A stretch of DNA of 64,000 nt from positions 41,785 to 105,784 of the forward strand of contig CACZHW010000009.1 of assembly GCA_902781095.1 (NCBI GenBank), read 5' to 3'. Position 1 is the stretch's first letter, and every line of letters begins with the position of its first letter. The stretch comes from an uncultured Eubacteriales bacterium. Lineage in GTDB: Bacteria; Bacillota; Clostridia; Christensenellales; Aristaeellaceae. Of this stretch, positions 32,707 through 41,357 are shown one piece after another. The notes under the pieces were generated by a model. That model had not been told where the DNA came from, made no database searches, and saw only the letters and a program-made list of their open reading frames with translations. Both the position numbers and the translations under genes were made by a program.

Positions 32707-33293
32707 GTAAAGCTTTTAAGGGCTACCAGCAGGATGCGCAGGCCGATGAACACGAGGATGCCCCCGCCCAGCAGCGAAGCGCCGGAGGAGAGCCGCAGGC
32801 CGAAGATCCGGCCGAGCCGGATGCCCAGCAGGCAGATGCCGTAGGTCACCGCGGCGATGATGAGCGCACAGGCCAGCGCCATGGAGGCGCTGTAAGCGGC
32901 GATGGCAAAGCCGACGGAGAGCGCATCGATGGAAGTCGCCACGCCCTGCAGCAGCAGCGCCGCAGAGCCGAGACGGACTTCCTCCTGAGGCTCATCCCCC
33001 CGTATTCCCTCCAGCAGCATCTTTCCGCCGATGGTAAACAGCAGCGCCGCACCGATCAGCGGGATGTAGCCCTGCACCGCGGCAAAATGCTCCGCCACCG
33101 TGTGCACCAGCAGCCAGCCGATCACCGGCATGGCAAACTGGAAAAGCGCGTAGACGCCGGCCATTCCAAGCCTGCGCCCAAGGCGCATACCCGGCTCCCG
33201 CAGCCCGTTGGCCAGGGAGACCGAGAACGCGTCCATCGCCAGACCGACGCCCAGCAGCGCGCTTTCCAGCACAAATGTAAAAGCATTCGGCAA
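32703..33293 (-). CDS. mntP: Manganese efflux pump MntP
   Basis: A 196-residue membrane protein with six predicted helices in two repeats, each carrying the conserved acidic motif: AMDAFSVSLANGL in helix 1 and SIDALSVGFAIA in helix 4. This is the MntP/YebN family, which exports Mn2+. The gene starts six bases after lysC, so it is read from the lysC promoter. The riboswitch lies downstream of mntP and does not control it directly. The separate Mn-responsive antiporter gene follows. Confidence 0.9.
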   Translation of the reverse strand: MPNAFTFVLESALLGVGLAMDAFSVSLANGLREPGMRLGRRLGMAGVYALFQFAMPVIGWLLVHTVAEHFAAVQGYIPLIGAALLFTIGGKMLLEGIRGDEPQEEVRLGSAALLLQGVATSIDALSVGFAIAAYSASMALACALIIAAVTYGICLLGIRLGRIFGLRLSSGASLLGGGILVFIGLRILLVALKSFT

Positions 33294-33299
33294 ATCCTG

Positions 33300-34631
33300 T
33301 TACCTCCGCTGGTCTTTGGTAACGAAGGCCCGGTAAATTGCGCGCGTCGCGTTTTCAAAATCCAGGTTGTCGACGCCTACGATGATGTTCTGTTCGCTGG
33401 AGCCCTGGTCGATCAGCCGGACGTTGATACCCGCCTTGTCCAGTGCGTTGAACAGCCGCGCGCTGGTGCCCTTGGCGCGCACCATGCCCCTGCCCACCGT
33501 CGCGATCAGCGCGAGGCCGGAGTGGATTTCCACCGTGTCGGGCTGGCAAAGCTCGTGGATGCGGGCCATCAGCTTTTCCTTCTTGCCCGCGATCGCGTCC
33601 TCGTGCACCACGATGCACATGGTGTCGATGCCGCTGGGCATGTGCTCGAAGGAGATGCCCTGCTCCTCAATCGCCTGCAGCACGCGGCGGCCGAACCCCA
33701 GCTCGCTGTTCATCATCGTCTTTTCCACGTTGATGATGGCGAAATCCTTGTGGCCGGCGATGCCCGTGATGCTGTATTCGCTCTCGTATTCCTCCGCCTC
33801 GTAGCCGATGACGGTGCCCGGCTCCTCCGGCTTGTTGGTGTTGCGGATGTTGGTCGGGATCCCGGCCAGCCGGACGGGGAAGATCGCGTCCTCGTGCAGG
33901 ACGGAGGCGCCCATATAGGAGAGCTCCCGCAGCTCCTGATAGGTGACGTAGCGGATCGGCTCCGGATTGCGCACGATGCGCGGATCGGCCATCATGCAGC
34001 CGTCCACGTCCGTCCAGTTCTCGTACACGTCCGCGTCCAGCGCGCGGGCCGCAATCGCGCCCGTAATGTCGCTGCCGCCGCGGGAAAACGTCTTGACCTT
34101 GCCGTGCGCGTCGCACCCGTAGAAGCCGGGGAGGACGGCATACGCATGCGCGCGCAGCAGCGCGCCCAGCTCCCGCTGTGTGCGTTCGCTGTCCAGGCGG
34201 CCTTCCGCGTCGAAAAACACGCCGTCCTTTGCGTCGATGAAGTCCCAGCCCAGGTAATCCGCCAGAAGAATCCCGTTCAGGTATTCCCCCCGGCTCGCCG
34301 CATAATCCGCGCCGGCCCCCAGCTGGATATCCCTGCGGATCTCCTCCAGCAGCGTATCCAGGTCGGTGGAAAGCGAAAGATCCGCCGCGATCTCGCGGTA
34401 GCGCGCCCCGATCTGGTCGAATACCCTGTCCATCGCGCTGCCGGAAGCCGCCAGGCGGTTGCACTCATAAAACAGATCCGTGATCTTGTCGTCCACAGGG
34501 CTGCGCTTTCCCGGCGCGCTGGGTACGACGACGTGCCTGTCCGGGTCGGACAGGAGGATCTTCTTCACTTTTTCAAACTGCTTTGCGTCGGCCAGTGAGC
34601 TGCCGCCGAATTTCGCGACCTTGACCCCCAT
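33300..34631 (-). CDS. lysC: Aspartate kinase
   Basis: A 443-residue aspartokinase, the first step to lysine, threonine, methionine and diaminopimelate. The start is ATG 34631 behind CGGAGG. The kinase domain has KFGGSS at 7-12, a FSRGGSDITGA substrate loop and NWTDVDG. The C-terminus carries two ACT domains for amino-acid feedback (GIAGHKDFAIINVEKTMM and LALIATVGRGMV). The layout matches the monofunctional, lysine-sensitive type. No lysine riboswitch or T-box is seen in its short leader. It is cotranscribed with mntP. Confidence 0.92.
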   Translation of the reverse strand: MGVKVAKFGGSSLADAKQFEKVKKILLSDPDRHVVVPSAPGKRSPVDDKITDLFYECNRLAASGSAMDRVFDQIGARYREIAADLSLSTDLDTLLEEIRRDIQLGAGADYAASRGEYLNGILLADYLGWDFIDAKDGVFFDAEGRLDSERTQRELGALLRAHAYAVLPGFYGCDAHGKVKTFSRGGSDITGAIAARALDADVYENWTDVDGCMMADPRIVRNPEPIRYVTYQELRELSYMGASVLHEDAIFPVRLAGIPTNIRNTNKPEEPGTVIGYEAEEYESEYSITGIAGHKDFAIINVEKTMMNSELGFGRRVLQAIEEQGISFEHMPSGIDTMCIVVHEDAIAGKKEKLMARIHELCQPDTVEIHSGLALIATVGRGMVRAKGTSARLFNALDKAGINVRLIDQGSSEQNIIVGVDNLDFENATRAIYRAFVTKDQRR

Positions 34632-34684
34632 GCGGGCAACCTCCGAACATCCAATCTGCACCGTTTTTTAACACGATGCGTATC

Positions 34685-34713
34685 ATTCTATGAAATTCGG
34701 CCTGCAATGTCAA
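34685..34713 (-). promoter_or_regulatory. Promoter of lysC-mntP
   Basis: On the minus strand: TTGACA (34713-34708), 17-base spacer, TAGAAT (34690-34685). Confidence 0.75.
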
Positions 34714-34741
34714 GGAAAAACGCGGATTTGCGCCTGTCCCC

Positions 34742-34770
34742 TTTTCAAGCACCCGGGGCCCCGCTATAAT
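34742..34770 (+). promoter_or_regulatory. Promoter of xth-yfcE
   Basis: TTTTCA (34742-34747), 17-base spacer, TATAAT (34765-34770). The -10 is perfect and the -35 weak. Confidence 0.6.
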
Positions 34771-34806
34771 GGTCATCATGGATCACTTAACCGGAGGTAA
34801 ACCGCC

Positions 34807-35562
34807 ATGAAATTCGTATCCTGGAACGTCAACGGGCTGCGGGCCTGCCTGGGAAAGGGCTTTGCGGACGTGCTCTCCGCCTCGGAGGCGGACTTTTTCT
34901 GCCTGCAGGAGACCAAGATGCAGCAGGGACAGGCCGACGTCCCCGCCGAAGGCTATGCTTCCTACTGGAATTCCGCAGAGAAGAAAGGCTATTCCGGCAC
35001 GGCCGTCTTCACGAAGCACGCGCCGCTGTCCGTCCGCTACGGCATGGGCAACGAACTGCACGACCACGAAGGCCGCCTCATCACCCTGGAGTATCCGTCC
35101 TTCTTTCTCGTGACCTGCTACACGCCCAACAGCCAGCGCGGCCTCACCCGCCTGCAGTACCGCCTGTGCTGGGAGGAGGACTTCCGCATGTACCTGAAGC
35201 GGCTGGACGCCGAGAAACCCGTCGTCGTCTGCGGGGATCTGAACGTGGCGCATCAGCCCATCGACCTCAAGAACCCGAAGAGCAACGAGCAGAACGCCGG
35301 CTTCACGAAGGAGGAGCGCGCGTGCATGACGCGCCTGCTGGAGAGCGGCTTTACCGACACCTTCCGCCTGCTCCACCCGCAGGATGAGGGCCGCTACAGC
35401 TGGTGGAGCTACATGTTCCACGCCCGTGAGAACAACGCGGGGTGGCGCATCGATTACTTCCTGGTTTCCGACCGCCTGCGCGACCGCGTCCGGGACGCCG
35501 ACATCCAGGACCAGGTCTTCGGCAGCGACCACTGCCCGGTCACGCTGGAGCTGGACCTGTAA
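34807..35562 (+). CDS. xth: Exodeoxyribonuclease III
   Basis: A 251-residue apurinic endonuclease and 3'-5' exonuclease for base-excision repair. Motifs: FVSWNVNGLRA (N7), LQETK (metal Glu E35), PVVVCGDLNVAH (catalytic Asp and Asn), and the terminal SDHCPVTLEL (H242). The length is typical. An ACCGGAGGT site precedes the ATG. It precedes the phosphodiesterase gene by 12 bases. Confidence 0.94.
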   Translation: MKFVSWNVNGLRACLGKGFADVLSASEADFFCLQETKMQQGQADVPAEGYASYWNSAEKKGYSGTAVFTKHAPLSVRYGMGNELHDHEGRLITLEYPSFFLVTCYTPNSQRGLTRLQYRLCWEEDFRMYLKRLDAEKPVVVCGDLNVAHQPIDLKNPKSNEQNAGFTKEERACMTRLLESGFTDTFRLLHPQDEGRYSWWSYMFHARENNAGWRIDYFLVSDRLRDRVRDADIQDQVFGSDHCPVTLELDL

Positions 35563-35574
35563 GGAGGGGACGGC

Positions 35575-36117
35575 ATGAAACTGATGTTCGCATCCGATAT
35601 CCACGGCTCCCTCACGGCCGCGCGGGCCATGGCGGACCGGTACGCCGCCGAGGGCTGCGACCGCCTCATCCTGCTGGGGGATCTGCTCTATCACGGTCCC
35701 CGCAACGACCTGCCCGACGCGTATGACCCCAAGGGCGTCATCGCCCTGCTCAACGGTATGAAGGACGAGCTGCTGTGCGTGCGCGGCAACTGCGACGCCG
35801 AGGTGGACCAGATGGTCCTCTCCTTCCCGATCCTCGCGGATTACGCGCTGCTGTACCTTCAGGACCGGTGTGTCTTCCTGACGCACGGCCACCTGCACAG
35901 CCCGGAAAACCTGCCCCCGCTGAAGCACGGTGATCTGTTCCTCTACGGTCACACGCATGTGCCGGGGATGACGCAGGTCAACGGCATCACCTGCCTGAAC
36001 CCCGGGTCTGTCGCCCTGCCCAAGCAGGGGCATCCCGCAACCTATATGATCTGGGAAGACGGCCTTTTCTCCATCCGGCGGATGGACGGAGCGGAGTACA
36101 AAAAGTTCACGGTATGA
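35575..36117 (+). CDS. yfcE: YfcE-type metallophosphodiesterase
   Basis: A 180-residue calcineurin-like phosphodiesterase of the YfcE/MJ0936 family. Metal ligands are visible: D8 and H10 in ASDIHG, LLGDLLYHG, VRGNCD, LTHGHL and YGHTHVPG. YfcE of E. coli hydrolyses small phosphodiester substrates; the natural substrate is uncertain. It has an AAGGAGGGGA site and is the second gene of the xth operon. It ends at a strong terminator. Confidence 0.9.
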   Translation: MKLMFASDIHGSLTAARAMADRYAAEGCDRLILLGDLLYHGPRNDLPDAYDPKGVIALLNGMKDELLCVRGNCDAEVDQMVLSFPILADYALLYLQDRCVFLTHGHLHSPENLPPLKHGDLFLYGHTHVPGMTQVNGITCLNPGSVALPKQGHPATYMIWEDGLFSIRRMDGAEYKKFTV

Positions 36118-36120
36118 CAA

Positions 36121-36154
36121 AACGGGGAACCGCAGCAGCAGTTCCCCGTTTTTT
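36121..36154 (+). terminator. Terminator of xth-yfcE
   Basis: A 10-pair stem (AACGGGGAAC at 36121-36130, complement 36141-36150) followed by TTTT. Confidence 0.9.
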
Positions 36155-36182
36155 GATTCCTTTCCCGAAACGGCACTTCCCG

Positions 36183-37049
36183 TCAACCCCGGTACGCGCC
36201 TTCAAAGACGATGCCCACCGCGTCCGGCCCCGTGTTGGACTGGACCGCGGCGCCCAGGTCAAAGACGAACGCGGGCGGATAGCCGACCGCAGCCGTGCAG
36301 GCCTCCGCGTATTCCGCCGCGTATTTCTCCCGGTCGGTAACGCCGATATAGTACGGCACGCCCTCCACCATCCGCGACTTCAGCAGGGAGGTCATCGCCG
36401 AGAGCACGCCCTTTTCGCCGCGCACCTTGCGCACGACGTGGCTGACGCCGTCGTTTAGCGTAAAGACCGGGTGGATGCCCAGCACCTCCCCCGCGATGGC
36501 CGCCGCGGCGCTGACGCGCCCCGACTTGCGGATGACCTTCAGAGAGTAGGCGGTCAGCAGGATCTCCATGCGCGCGTAGCGGTCCCGCAGACAGGCTGCG
36601 ACCGCTTCCATCGTCTCCCCCGCTTCCAGCTTTTTGCAGGCCTCCACGATCGGCTGCCCCTGCGCGATGGAATAGCCGCGGCTGTCGACGATCGTGATCT
36701 TCATGCCGCTCTCCGGGTGCAGGCGGCGGAACTCCCTGCAGGCCTGCTGCGCGTTCGCGTTCGTGGAGGAGCCGCCCGCGTTGATCGACACGTAGAGCAC
36801 CTCTTCGGCGCCCTGCGCATCGTATTGCTCAAACCGCTCCAGAAACTCGTATTCCGTAATCTGGGCCGTCGTCGGCAGGCTCTTCGCCTCCCGCAGCATC
36901 CGGCAGAATTCCTCTGGCGCAAAGTCCTGCCGCTCCACGTAGCCCTTGCCGTCCAGGGCCAGCTTAAAGCAGATGACGTCTATGCCGTGTGCCCGGACGA
37001 TCTCTTCCGGCAGATCGCAGGTCGAATCCGTCAGTACGATATATTTCAT
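36183..37049 (-). CDS. DegV-family fatty-acid-binding protein
   Basis: A 288-residue protein of the DegV family (FakB-like), which binds a fatty acid for phosphorylation by FakA. The start is MKYIVLTDSTCDLP, the typical family N-terminus. Also seen are TTAQIT, VLYVSINAGGSSTNANAQQA, IVDSRGYSIAQG, and the later KSGRVSAAAA with GIHPVFTLNDG, which contact the acyl chain. The RBS is weak (GGTGAT). It stands alone between two terminator-like hairpins, with fba upstream on the same strand. No fakA is nearby. Confidence 0.88.
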   Translation of the reverse strand: MKYIVLTDSTCDLPEEIVRAHGIDVICFKLALDGKGYVERQDFAPEEFCRMLREAKSLPTTAQITEYEFLERFEQYDAQGAEEVLYVSINAGGSSTNANAQQACREFRRLHPESGMKITIVDSRGYSIAQGQPIVEACKKLEAGETMEAVAACLRDRYARMEILLTAYSLKVIRKSGRVSAAAAIAGEVLGIHPVFTLNDGVSHVVRKVRGEKGVLSAMTSLLKSRMVEGVPYYIGVTDREKYAAEYAEACTAAVGYPPAFVFDLGAAVQSNTGPDAVGIVFEGAYRG

Positions 37050-37070
37050 CTCGTTATCACCATAGTCGGA

Positions 37071-37100
37071 ACAGAGCCGCTTCACATGAAGCGGCTCTGT
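37071..37100 (-). terminator. Hairpin between fba and degV gene
   Basis: A perfect 14-pair stem (37071-37084 with 37087-37100). It lacks a T run, so it may attenuate or stabilise mRNA and not fully terminate. Confidence 0.5.
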
Positions 37101-37114
37101 CTTCCGCAGTTTAC

Positions 37115-38080
37115 TCAGGCCTTGCCGTTGCAGCCCAGCACGTCCACCATCTTGTGGCGCACCATGTCGCGCAGCGCGGCACGCGCGTCGGTCAGGTACT
37201 GGCGCGGATCGAAGTGATCCGGATGCTCCGCCATGTGCTTGCGGATCATCGCCGTGAAGGCCAGGCGCAGGTCGCTGTCGATGTTGATCTTGCACACGGC
37301 CATGGTCGCGGCCTTGCGCAGCTGCTCCTCCGGAATGCCCACGGCATCCGGCATCTTTCCGCCGTACGTGTTGATGATCTTCACGAATTCCTGCGGGACG
37401 CTGGAAGCGCCGTGCAGGACGATCGGGAAGCCGGGCAGGCGGCGGGAGACCTCCTCCAGCACGTCAAAGCGCAGCGGCGGCGGCACGAGGATGCCGTCCG
37501 CGTTGCGGGTGCACTGCTCGGGCGTGAACTTGTACGCGCCGTGGCTGGTGCCGATGGCGATGGCCAGGGAATCGCAGCCCGTGCGGGTCACAAACTCCTC
37601 CACCTCTTCCGGATGCGTGTAGGAAGAGTCCTCGGCAGAGACCTTCACCTCGTCCTCCACGCCGGCCAGGGTGCCGAGCTCCGCCTCGACCACGACGCCG
37701 TGATCGTGCGCATACTCCACCACGCGGCGGGTTTCCTTGATGTTCTCCTCGAAGGGGAGGCCGCTCTTATCGATCATGACGGAGGTGAAGCCGCCGTCGA
37801 TGCAGCTCTTGCAGGTCTCAAAGTCGGGGCCGTGATCCAGGTGCAGCACGATGGGCAGATCCGTTTCCTGCACAGCCGCCTTCACCATGTTGACGAGGTA
37901 TGTATGGTTCGCATAGGCGCGCGCGCCCTTGCTGACCTGCAGGATCACGGGGGCGTTTTCCATCTTCGCCGCTTCCGTAATGCCCTGCACGATCTCCATG
38001 TTGTTTACGTTGAACGCGCCGATGGCATAGTGGCCTTCATAAGCCTTTTTGAACATTTCCGTAGAAGTTACAAGCGCCAT
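37115..38080 (-). CDS. fba: Class II fructose-bisphosphate aldolase
   Basis: A 321-residue zinc aldolase of glycolysis and gluconeogenesis. The signature HLDHG at 80-84 holds the catalytic Asp (82) and a zinc His (83). Also seen are EAELGTLAG, the IGTSHGAYK zinc/phosphate segment and VLHGASSVP. A length near 320 fits the Bacillota type. GGAGTGAATCCCA precedes the ATG. It has its own promoter. Confidence 0.94.
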   Translation of the reverse strand: MALVTSTEMFKKAYEGHYAIGAFNVNNMEIVQGITEAAKMENAPVILQVSKGARAYANHTYLVNMVKAAVQETDLPIVLHLDHGPDFETCKSCIDGGFTSVMIDKSGLPFEENIKETRRVVEYAHDHGVVVEAELGTLAGVEDEVKVSAEDSSYTHPEEVEEFVTRTGCDSLAIAIGTSHGAYKFTPEQCTRNADGILVPPPLRFDVLEEVSRRLPGFPIVLHGASSVPQEFVKIINTYGGKMPDAVGIPEEQLRKAATMAVCKINIDSDLRLAFTAMIRKHMAEHPDHFDPRQYLTDARAALRDMVRHKMVDVLGCNGKA

Positions 38081-38140
38081 TGGGATTCACTCCTTTTTCT
38101 CTGCTCGCCGGAAAACCGGCATTTTTCAGACAACATAAAC

Positions 38141-38169
38141 AGTATATCAATTTTCGGCGCTTTTGAACA
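38141..38169 (-). promoter_or_regulatory. Possible promoter of fba
   Basis: On the minus strand: TGTTCA, 17-base spacer, TATACT (-10 at 38146-38141). The -35 is weak. Confidence 0.45.
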
Positions 38170-38197
38170 GTCCTGCGGCAAGATTTCTTTTGGTCCG

Positions 38198-40342
38198 TTA
38201 CCGCGCAGGCCCGCCCTTTTGCCGGAAGAGCCGCCCGTACAGGCCGCGCAGCCGGAGCGCCAGGCGGTAGGCCCTGCTCTCCTTTATGCGCTGCAGCTCC
38301 CGGTCCTTCTCCTGCGCCTGCTGCCGGAGCGCTTCCGTGAGCCGGTCCTTTTCCGCGGCCAGGCGCTCTCGCTCTTCCTCCTGCCAGACCGGCTCGGCGA
38401 CGATCTTGCGGAAGAGCCCGCCATCGTCCAGCAGCGCGTACATCCTGCCGCGGTCGTACTCGGAACACTTCCGGTAATCCTGCCGGGCTGCATTATAAGC
38501 TAGAGCGACCCGTCTGCGGGAATACCAGGCCATCTCCTCCCCGGCCTCCGGCGGCAGCTTCCGCCATACCGCGTCAATGGCGCTGCCGACCCGCCAGAAG
38601 CTGTATGCACTCCTGAAATGATCCCCGGAGGTGATGATCGATCCGGGGCGCACCCGGCGCCGGTACAGCTTCGCTTTCAGATAGCCGGCGCGCTTTGCGC
38701 TGCAGAGCGCTTCGTACGTAAAGCTGGTATCGTTGTGGACGATGCCCGGCTCGAAGAAGATACCTGCCTCGCAGATCGATCTGCGCCGGTACAGCGCCGT
38801 CCACAGCGTCACGAAGAATTCCCGCTGCCTGCAGAATGCCACAAACAACGCCGGGCCGTCCGTCACCTGCGGATAATCCCGTGTCCTGGCGTAGACCGGA
38901 CGGAAGGCGCGCTCTCCGGCGCCGCAGCGTTCGTCGTAGAAGTACTCTGCATCAAAGTACAGCGCGTCCAGCGCGTTTTCGTCCGCCGCGCGGACAGCCC
39001 GCTCCAGTGCGTCCGCCTCCAGGATGTCGTCGCTGTCCATAAAGTACAGGTACTCTCCGCGTGCCTCGCGGATGCCTGCGTTGCGCGCGTCCCCGACGCC
39101 CAGATGCGGCTGGCTGAAGACGGCGATCCGCCCGTCCCCCGCCGCATACCGCATCAGGATCTCCAGGGAGCTGTCCGTGGAGCCGTCGTCGATGCACAGG
39201 ATTTCCACGTCGCGCAGGCTCTGTCCCGTGAGGGAGTCCAGCGCCTCTTCCAGGTAAAGCTCGGACTGGTAGACCGGCAGGATGACGCTCACCCGGCAGC
39301 CTTCCGCCGACTTGCGCTGCGTCAGCAGCCGTGCTTGCTGCCACTGCGGCCTGCCCTCCCGCTCTGCAAACGCGTCGAGTGCACCCCTGATGTTGTCGAG
39401 GGCGCAGCGGCCCGCGGCGTCCATCCGCTCTGCATGGCGAAAAAGGGCGTCCCGCAGAGCGCCGTCCGCAGACAGCTTCCCCAAAAGCGCCCTTCCGAAG
39501 GAGGAATCCGCCATGTCCTGCAGCACGGAAAACAGCAGCCCGGCCGTCTCCTGGGCCAGCCCCGCCTGCTCTTCCCGCGTACAGCCGTCCGCCTCTGCCC
39601 GTTCAAGGGCCGTACGGACCGGATCCAGCAGCTGCTCCGCATCCTGCCACCGGCTGTGCACGCGGCTGTCCCTGCGCCTTATGTGCGTGTACAGCGCCTC
39701 CGGGATGCAGGCGATCCGCCCCGCCCTTACCATCTCCACCGTCCAGAAGACGATGTCGTCGTAGTAACCGTCCATTGTAAACGACAGGCCGTTTTCCCGG
39801 ATGAAGTCCGCACGGTGCAGCCGGTCAAAGGGTTTTCTGTCCGCAAGGCGGAAGAGTTCCCGCGGCCGCTCCCCGCGCGGGAAGACGCCGCGGCGTACCT
39901 GTGCCCCCCGGCATCCGTAAAAGGCCCCCGGCATCGGCCTGTCCGCGATGCTGTCGTAACGCAGGCACGGGAAGCAGACGACATCCGCCTCCGTCTCCTC
40001 CGCCAGCGACACCGTCTTCTCCAGCATCTGCAAAGAGACGGTATCGTCCCCGTCCACAAAGGCGATGTACTTTCCCTTCGCCCGCCGTATACCCTCGTTT
40101 CTGGCAGCAGCCAGCGGCGCGAATGTCCCCTCCGCCAGACGGAAGCGGCTGTCACCCGCCGCGAAGTCCCGCGCAATCTCCCGGCTCCCGTCCTGCGAGC
40201 CGCCGTCCAGGCAGATCACCTCGAAAGCGGTCAGCGTCTGGCCCTGAAGGCTGCGCAGGCAGGCCGTCAGGTGCTGTGCCACGTCCAGAAAGGGGACGAT
40301 GACGCTGACGGCGATTTCCGTCTTCCCCGTTTGCTGTGCCAT
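38198..40342 (-). CDS. Tandem glycosyltransferase family 2 protein
   Basis: A 714-residue cytoplasmic protein with two GT-A domains. The first (VSVIVPFLDVAQHL, DxD-like FVDGDDTVS) spans about 10-330; the second (VSVILPVYQSELYLEE, FMDSDDILEADA) starts near 345. Residues about 640-700 are a charged coiled coil ending in a basic segment, which may bind membrane or partner proteins. Such bifunctional enzymes make disaccharide repeats of teichoic acid or capsule. It is the last gene of the surface-glycan operon. Confidence 0.88.
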   Translation of the reverse strand: MAQQTGKTEIAVSVIVPFLDVAQHLTACLRSLQGQTLTAFEVICLDGGSQDGSREIARDFAAGDSRFRLAEGTFAPLAAARNEGIRRAKGKYIAFVDGDDTVSLQMLEKTVSLAEETEADVVCFPCLRYDSIADRPMPGAFYGCRGAQVRRGVFPRGERPRELFRLADRKPFDRLHRADFIRENGLSFTMDGYYDDIVFWTVEMVRAGRIACIPEALYTHIRRRDSRVHSRWQDAEQLLDPVRTALERAEADGCTREEQAGLAQETAGLLFSVLQDMADSSFGRALLGKLSADGALRDALFRHAERMDAAGRCALDNIRGALDAFAEREGRPQWQQARLLTQRKSAEGCRVSVILPVYQSELYLEEALDSLTGQSLRDVEILCIDDGSTDSSLEILMRYAAGDGRIAVFSQPHLGVGDARNAGIREARGEYLYFMDSDDILEADALERAVRAADENALDALYFDAEYFYDERCGAGERAFRPVYARTRDYPQVTDGPALFVAFCRQREFFVTLWTALYRRRSICEAGIFFEPGIVHNDTSFTYEALCSAKRAGYLKAKLYRRRVRPGSIITSGDHFRSAYSFWRVGSAIDAVWRKLPPEAGEEMAWYSRRRVALAYNAARQDYRKCSEYDRGRMYALLDDGGLFRKIVAEPVWQEEERERLAAEKDRLTEALRQQAQEKDRELQRIKESRAYRLALRLRGLYGRLFRQKGGPAR

Positions 40343-40354
40343 GGTCTCCTCCTG

Positions 40355-41353
40355 TCAACGCTCCATCTTCCGTCCTGCAGGGACGATGCTGCCCAGCGCC
40401 AGCTTCAGCGTATGCCGGAGCCGCGGCACCGCCGTGCGCTCCGGGGCCTGCGCCCCGCCCGCAAGGCGGATTTTCCGCCGGCTGTGCACGCGCCAGAGCG
40501 GATTAGCTGAGCGAATATCCACCGGAAGCCTGTTGTAGTAGTAAAGCCAGAGGTCTGCTTTCCAAATATTATCATATTGCCACGGTTTTTGCGAGGAGGC
40601 AAAGTGGAGAATCGTGCTCCTCTGCGCCAGTTCGTCCCAGCTGCCGGCCGGCGCGGTGCCGTAGAGGCGGCAGGCCTCCTGCGGCGACAGCCGCGTCGCA
40701 GTCGTATACTGCAGGTTGTACTCGGGCGGCAGATAGACCACCTGCTCCCGAAAGACGGCGTTCAGCGCGTCCTGGTCCACAAAGAAATTCCATCCGTTCA
40801 GGCGGTAGTCGATCAGCCTGTCGCAAATCCGCTCTTCCCGCATGCGCTTCAGGTTCAGCAGCATCACGCCGGAACTGAAGTAGCGCTGCACCTTCAGGTT
40901 CCGGAGCAGATCCGGCAGGTATGTCTGCGCCGTAAAGGTCTCCACCGCCGCCGCGTAGACCCCGCCCAGCTCCGTATCCGTCAGGCTGCCGAGGTCACGC
41001 AGCACCAGCACGTCCGAGTCGATGTACAGCGCCTCGTCGTACTCGGTGAGGATCTCCGCCAGGCGGAACTTGTAGAGCGCCGCGGACGTCACGTGGGTGT
41101 CCCGCATCCGGACCTGCATAAACCATTCCGTCTGCCGCATGTCGACGACCGTAACCTCCGGCCCCAGCCTGCAGAGCGCCCTGCGGTTCTCCTGTGTCAG
41201 GTCCTCCGCGGCAAAGACGATGATCCGCGGCCGGCGGAAGAGCCCGCCGTTCAGATACAGGGAGCGGATGGCCACCATCGTCGGCAGCGCGTAACGGTTG
41301 TCCGTGATGAAGCAGACCGGAACGGTTCCGCGTCTTTTGTTCGATTGTGTCAT
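40355..41353 (-). CDS. Glycosyltransferase family 8
   Basis: A 332-residue GT8 retaining glycosyltransferase (galactosyl/glucosyl type). Visible: VPVCFITDNRYALPTMVAIRSL at the start, metal site LYIDSDVLVLRDL (DxD), and FVDQDALNAVF with PPEYNLQY later, all typical of the LgtC/GspA group. It lies 12 bases upstream of the tandem GT2 gene and 4 bases after the heparinase-like gene, within the glycan operon. Confidence 0.88.
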   Translation of the reverse strand: MTQSNKRRGTVPVCFITDNRYALPTMVAIRSLYLNGGLFRRPRIIVFAAEDLTQENRRALCRLGPEVTVVDMRQTEWFMQVRMRDTHVTSAALYKFRLAEILTEYDEALYIDSDVLVLRDLGSLTDTELGGVYAAAVETFTAQTYLPDLLRNLKVQRYFSSGVMLLNLKRMREERICDRLIDYRLNGWNFFVDQDALNAVFREQVVYLPPEYNLQYTTATRLSPQEACRLYGTAPAGSWDELAQRSTILHFASSQKPWQYDNIWKADLWLYYYNRLPVDIRSANPLWRVHSRRKIRLAGGAQAPERTAVPRLRHTLKLALGSIVPAGRKMER

Positions 41354-41357
41354 GCTA

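Noticed and set aside
34632..34684. Lysine riboswitch or T-box before lysC
   Set aside because: The leader from the predicted start site is only about 50 bases and has no conserved blocks.
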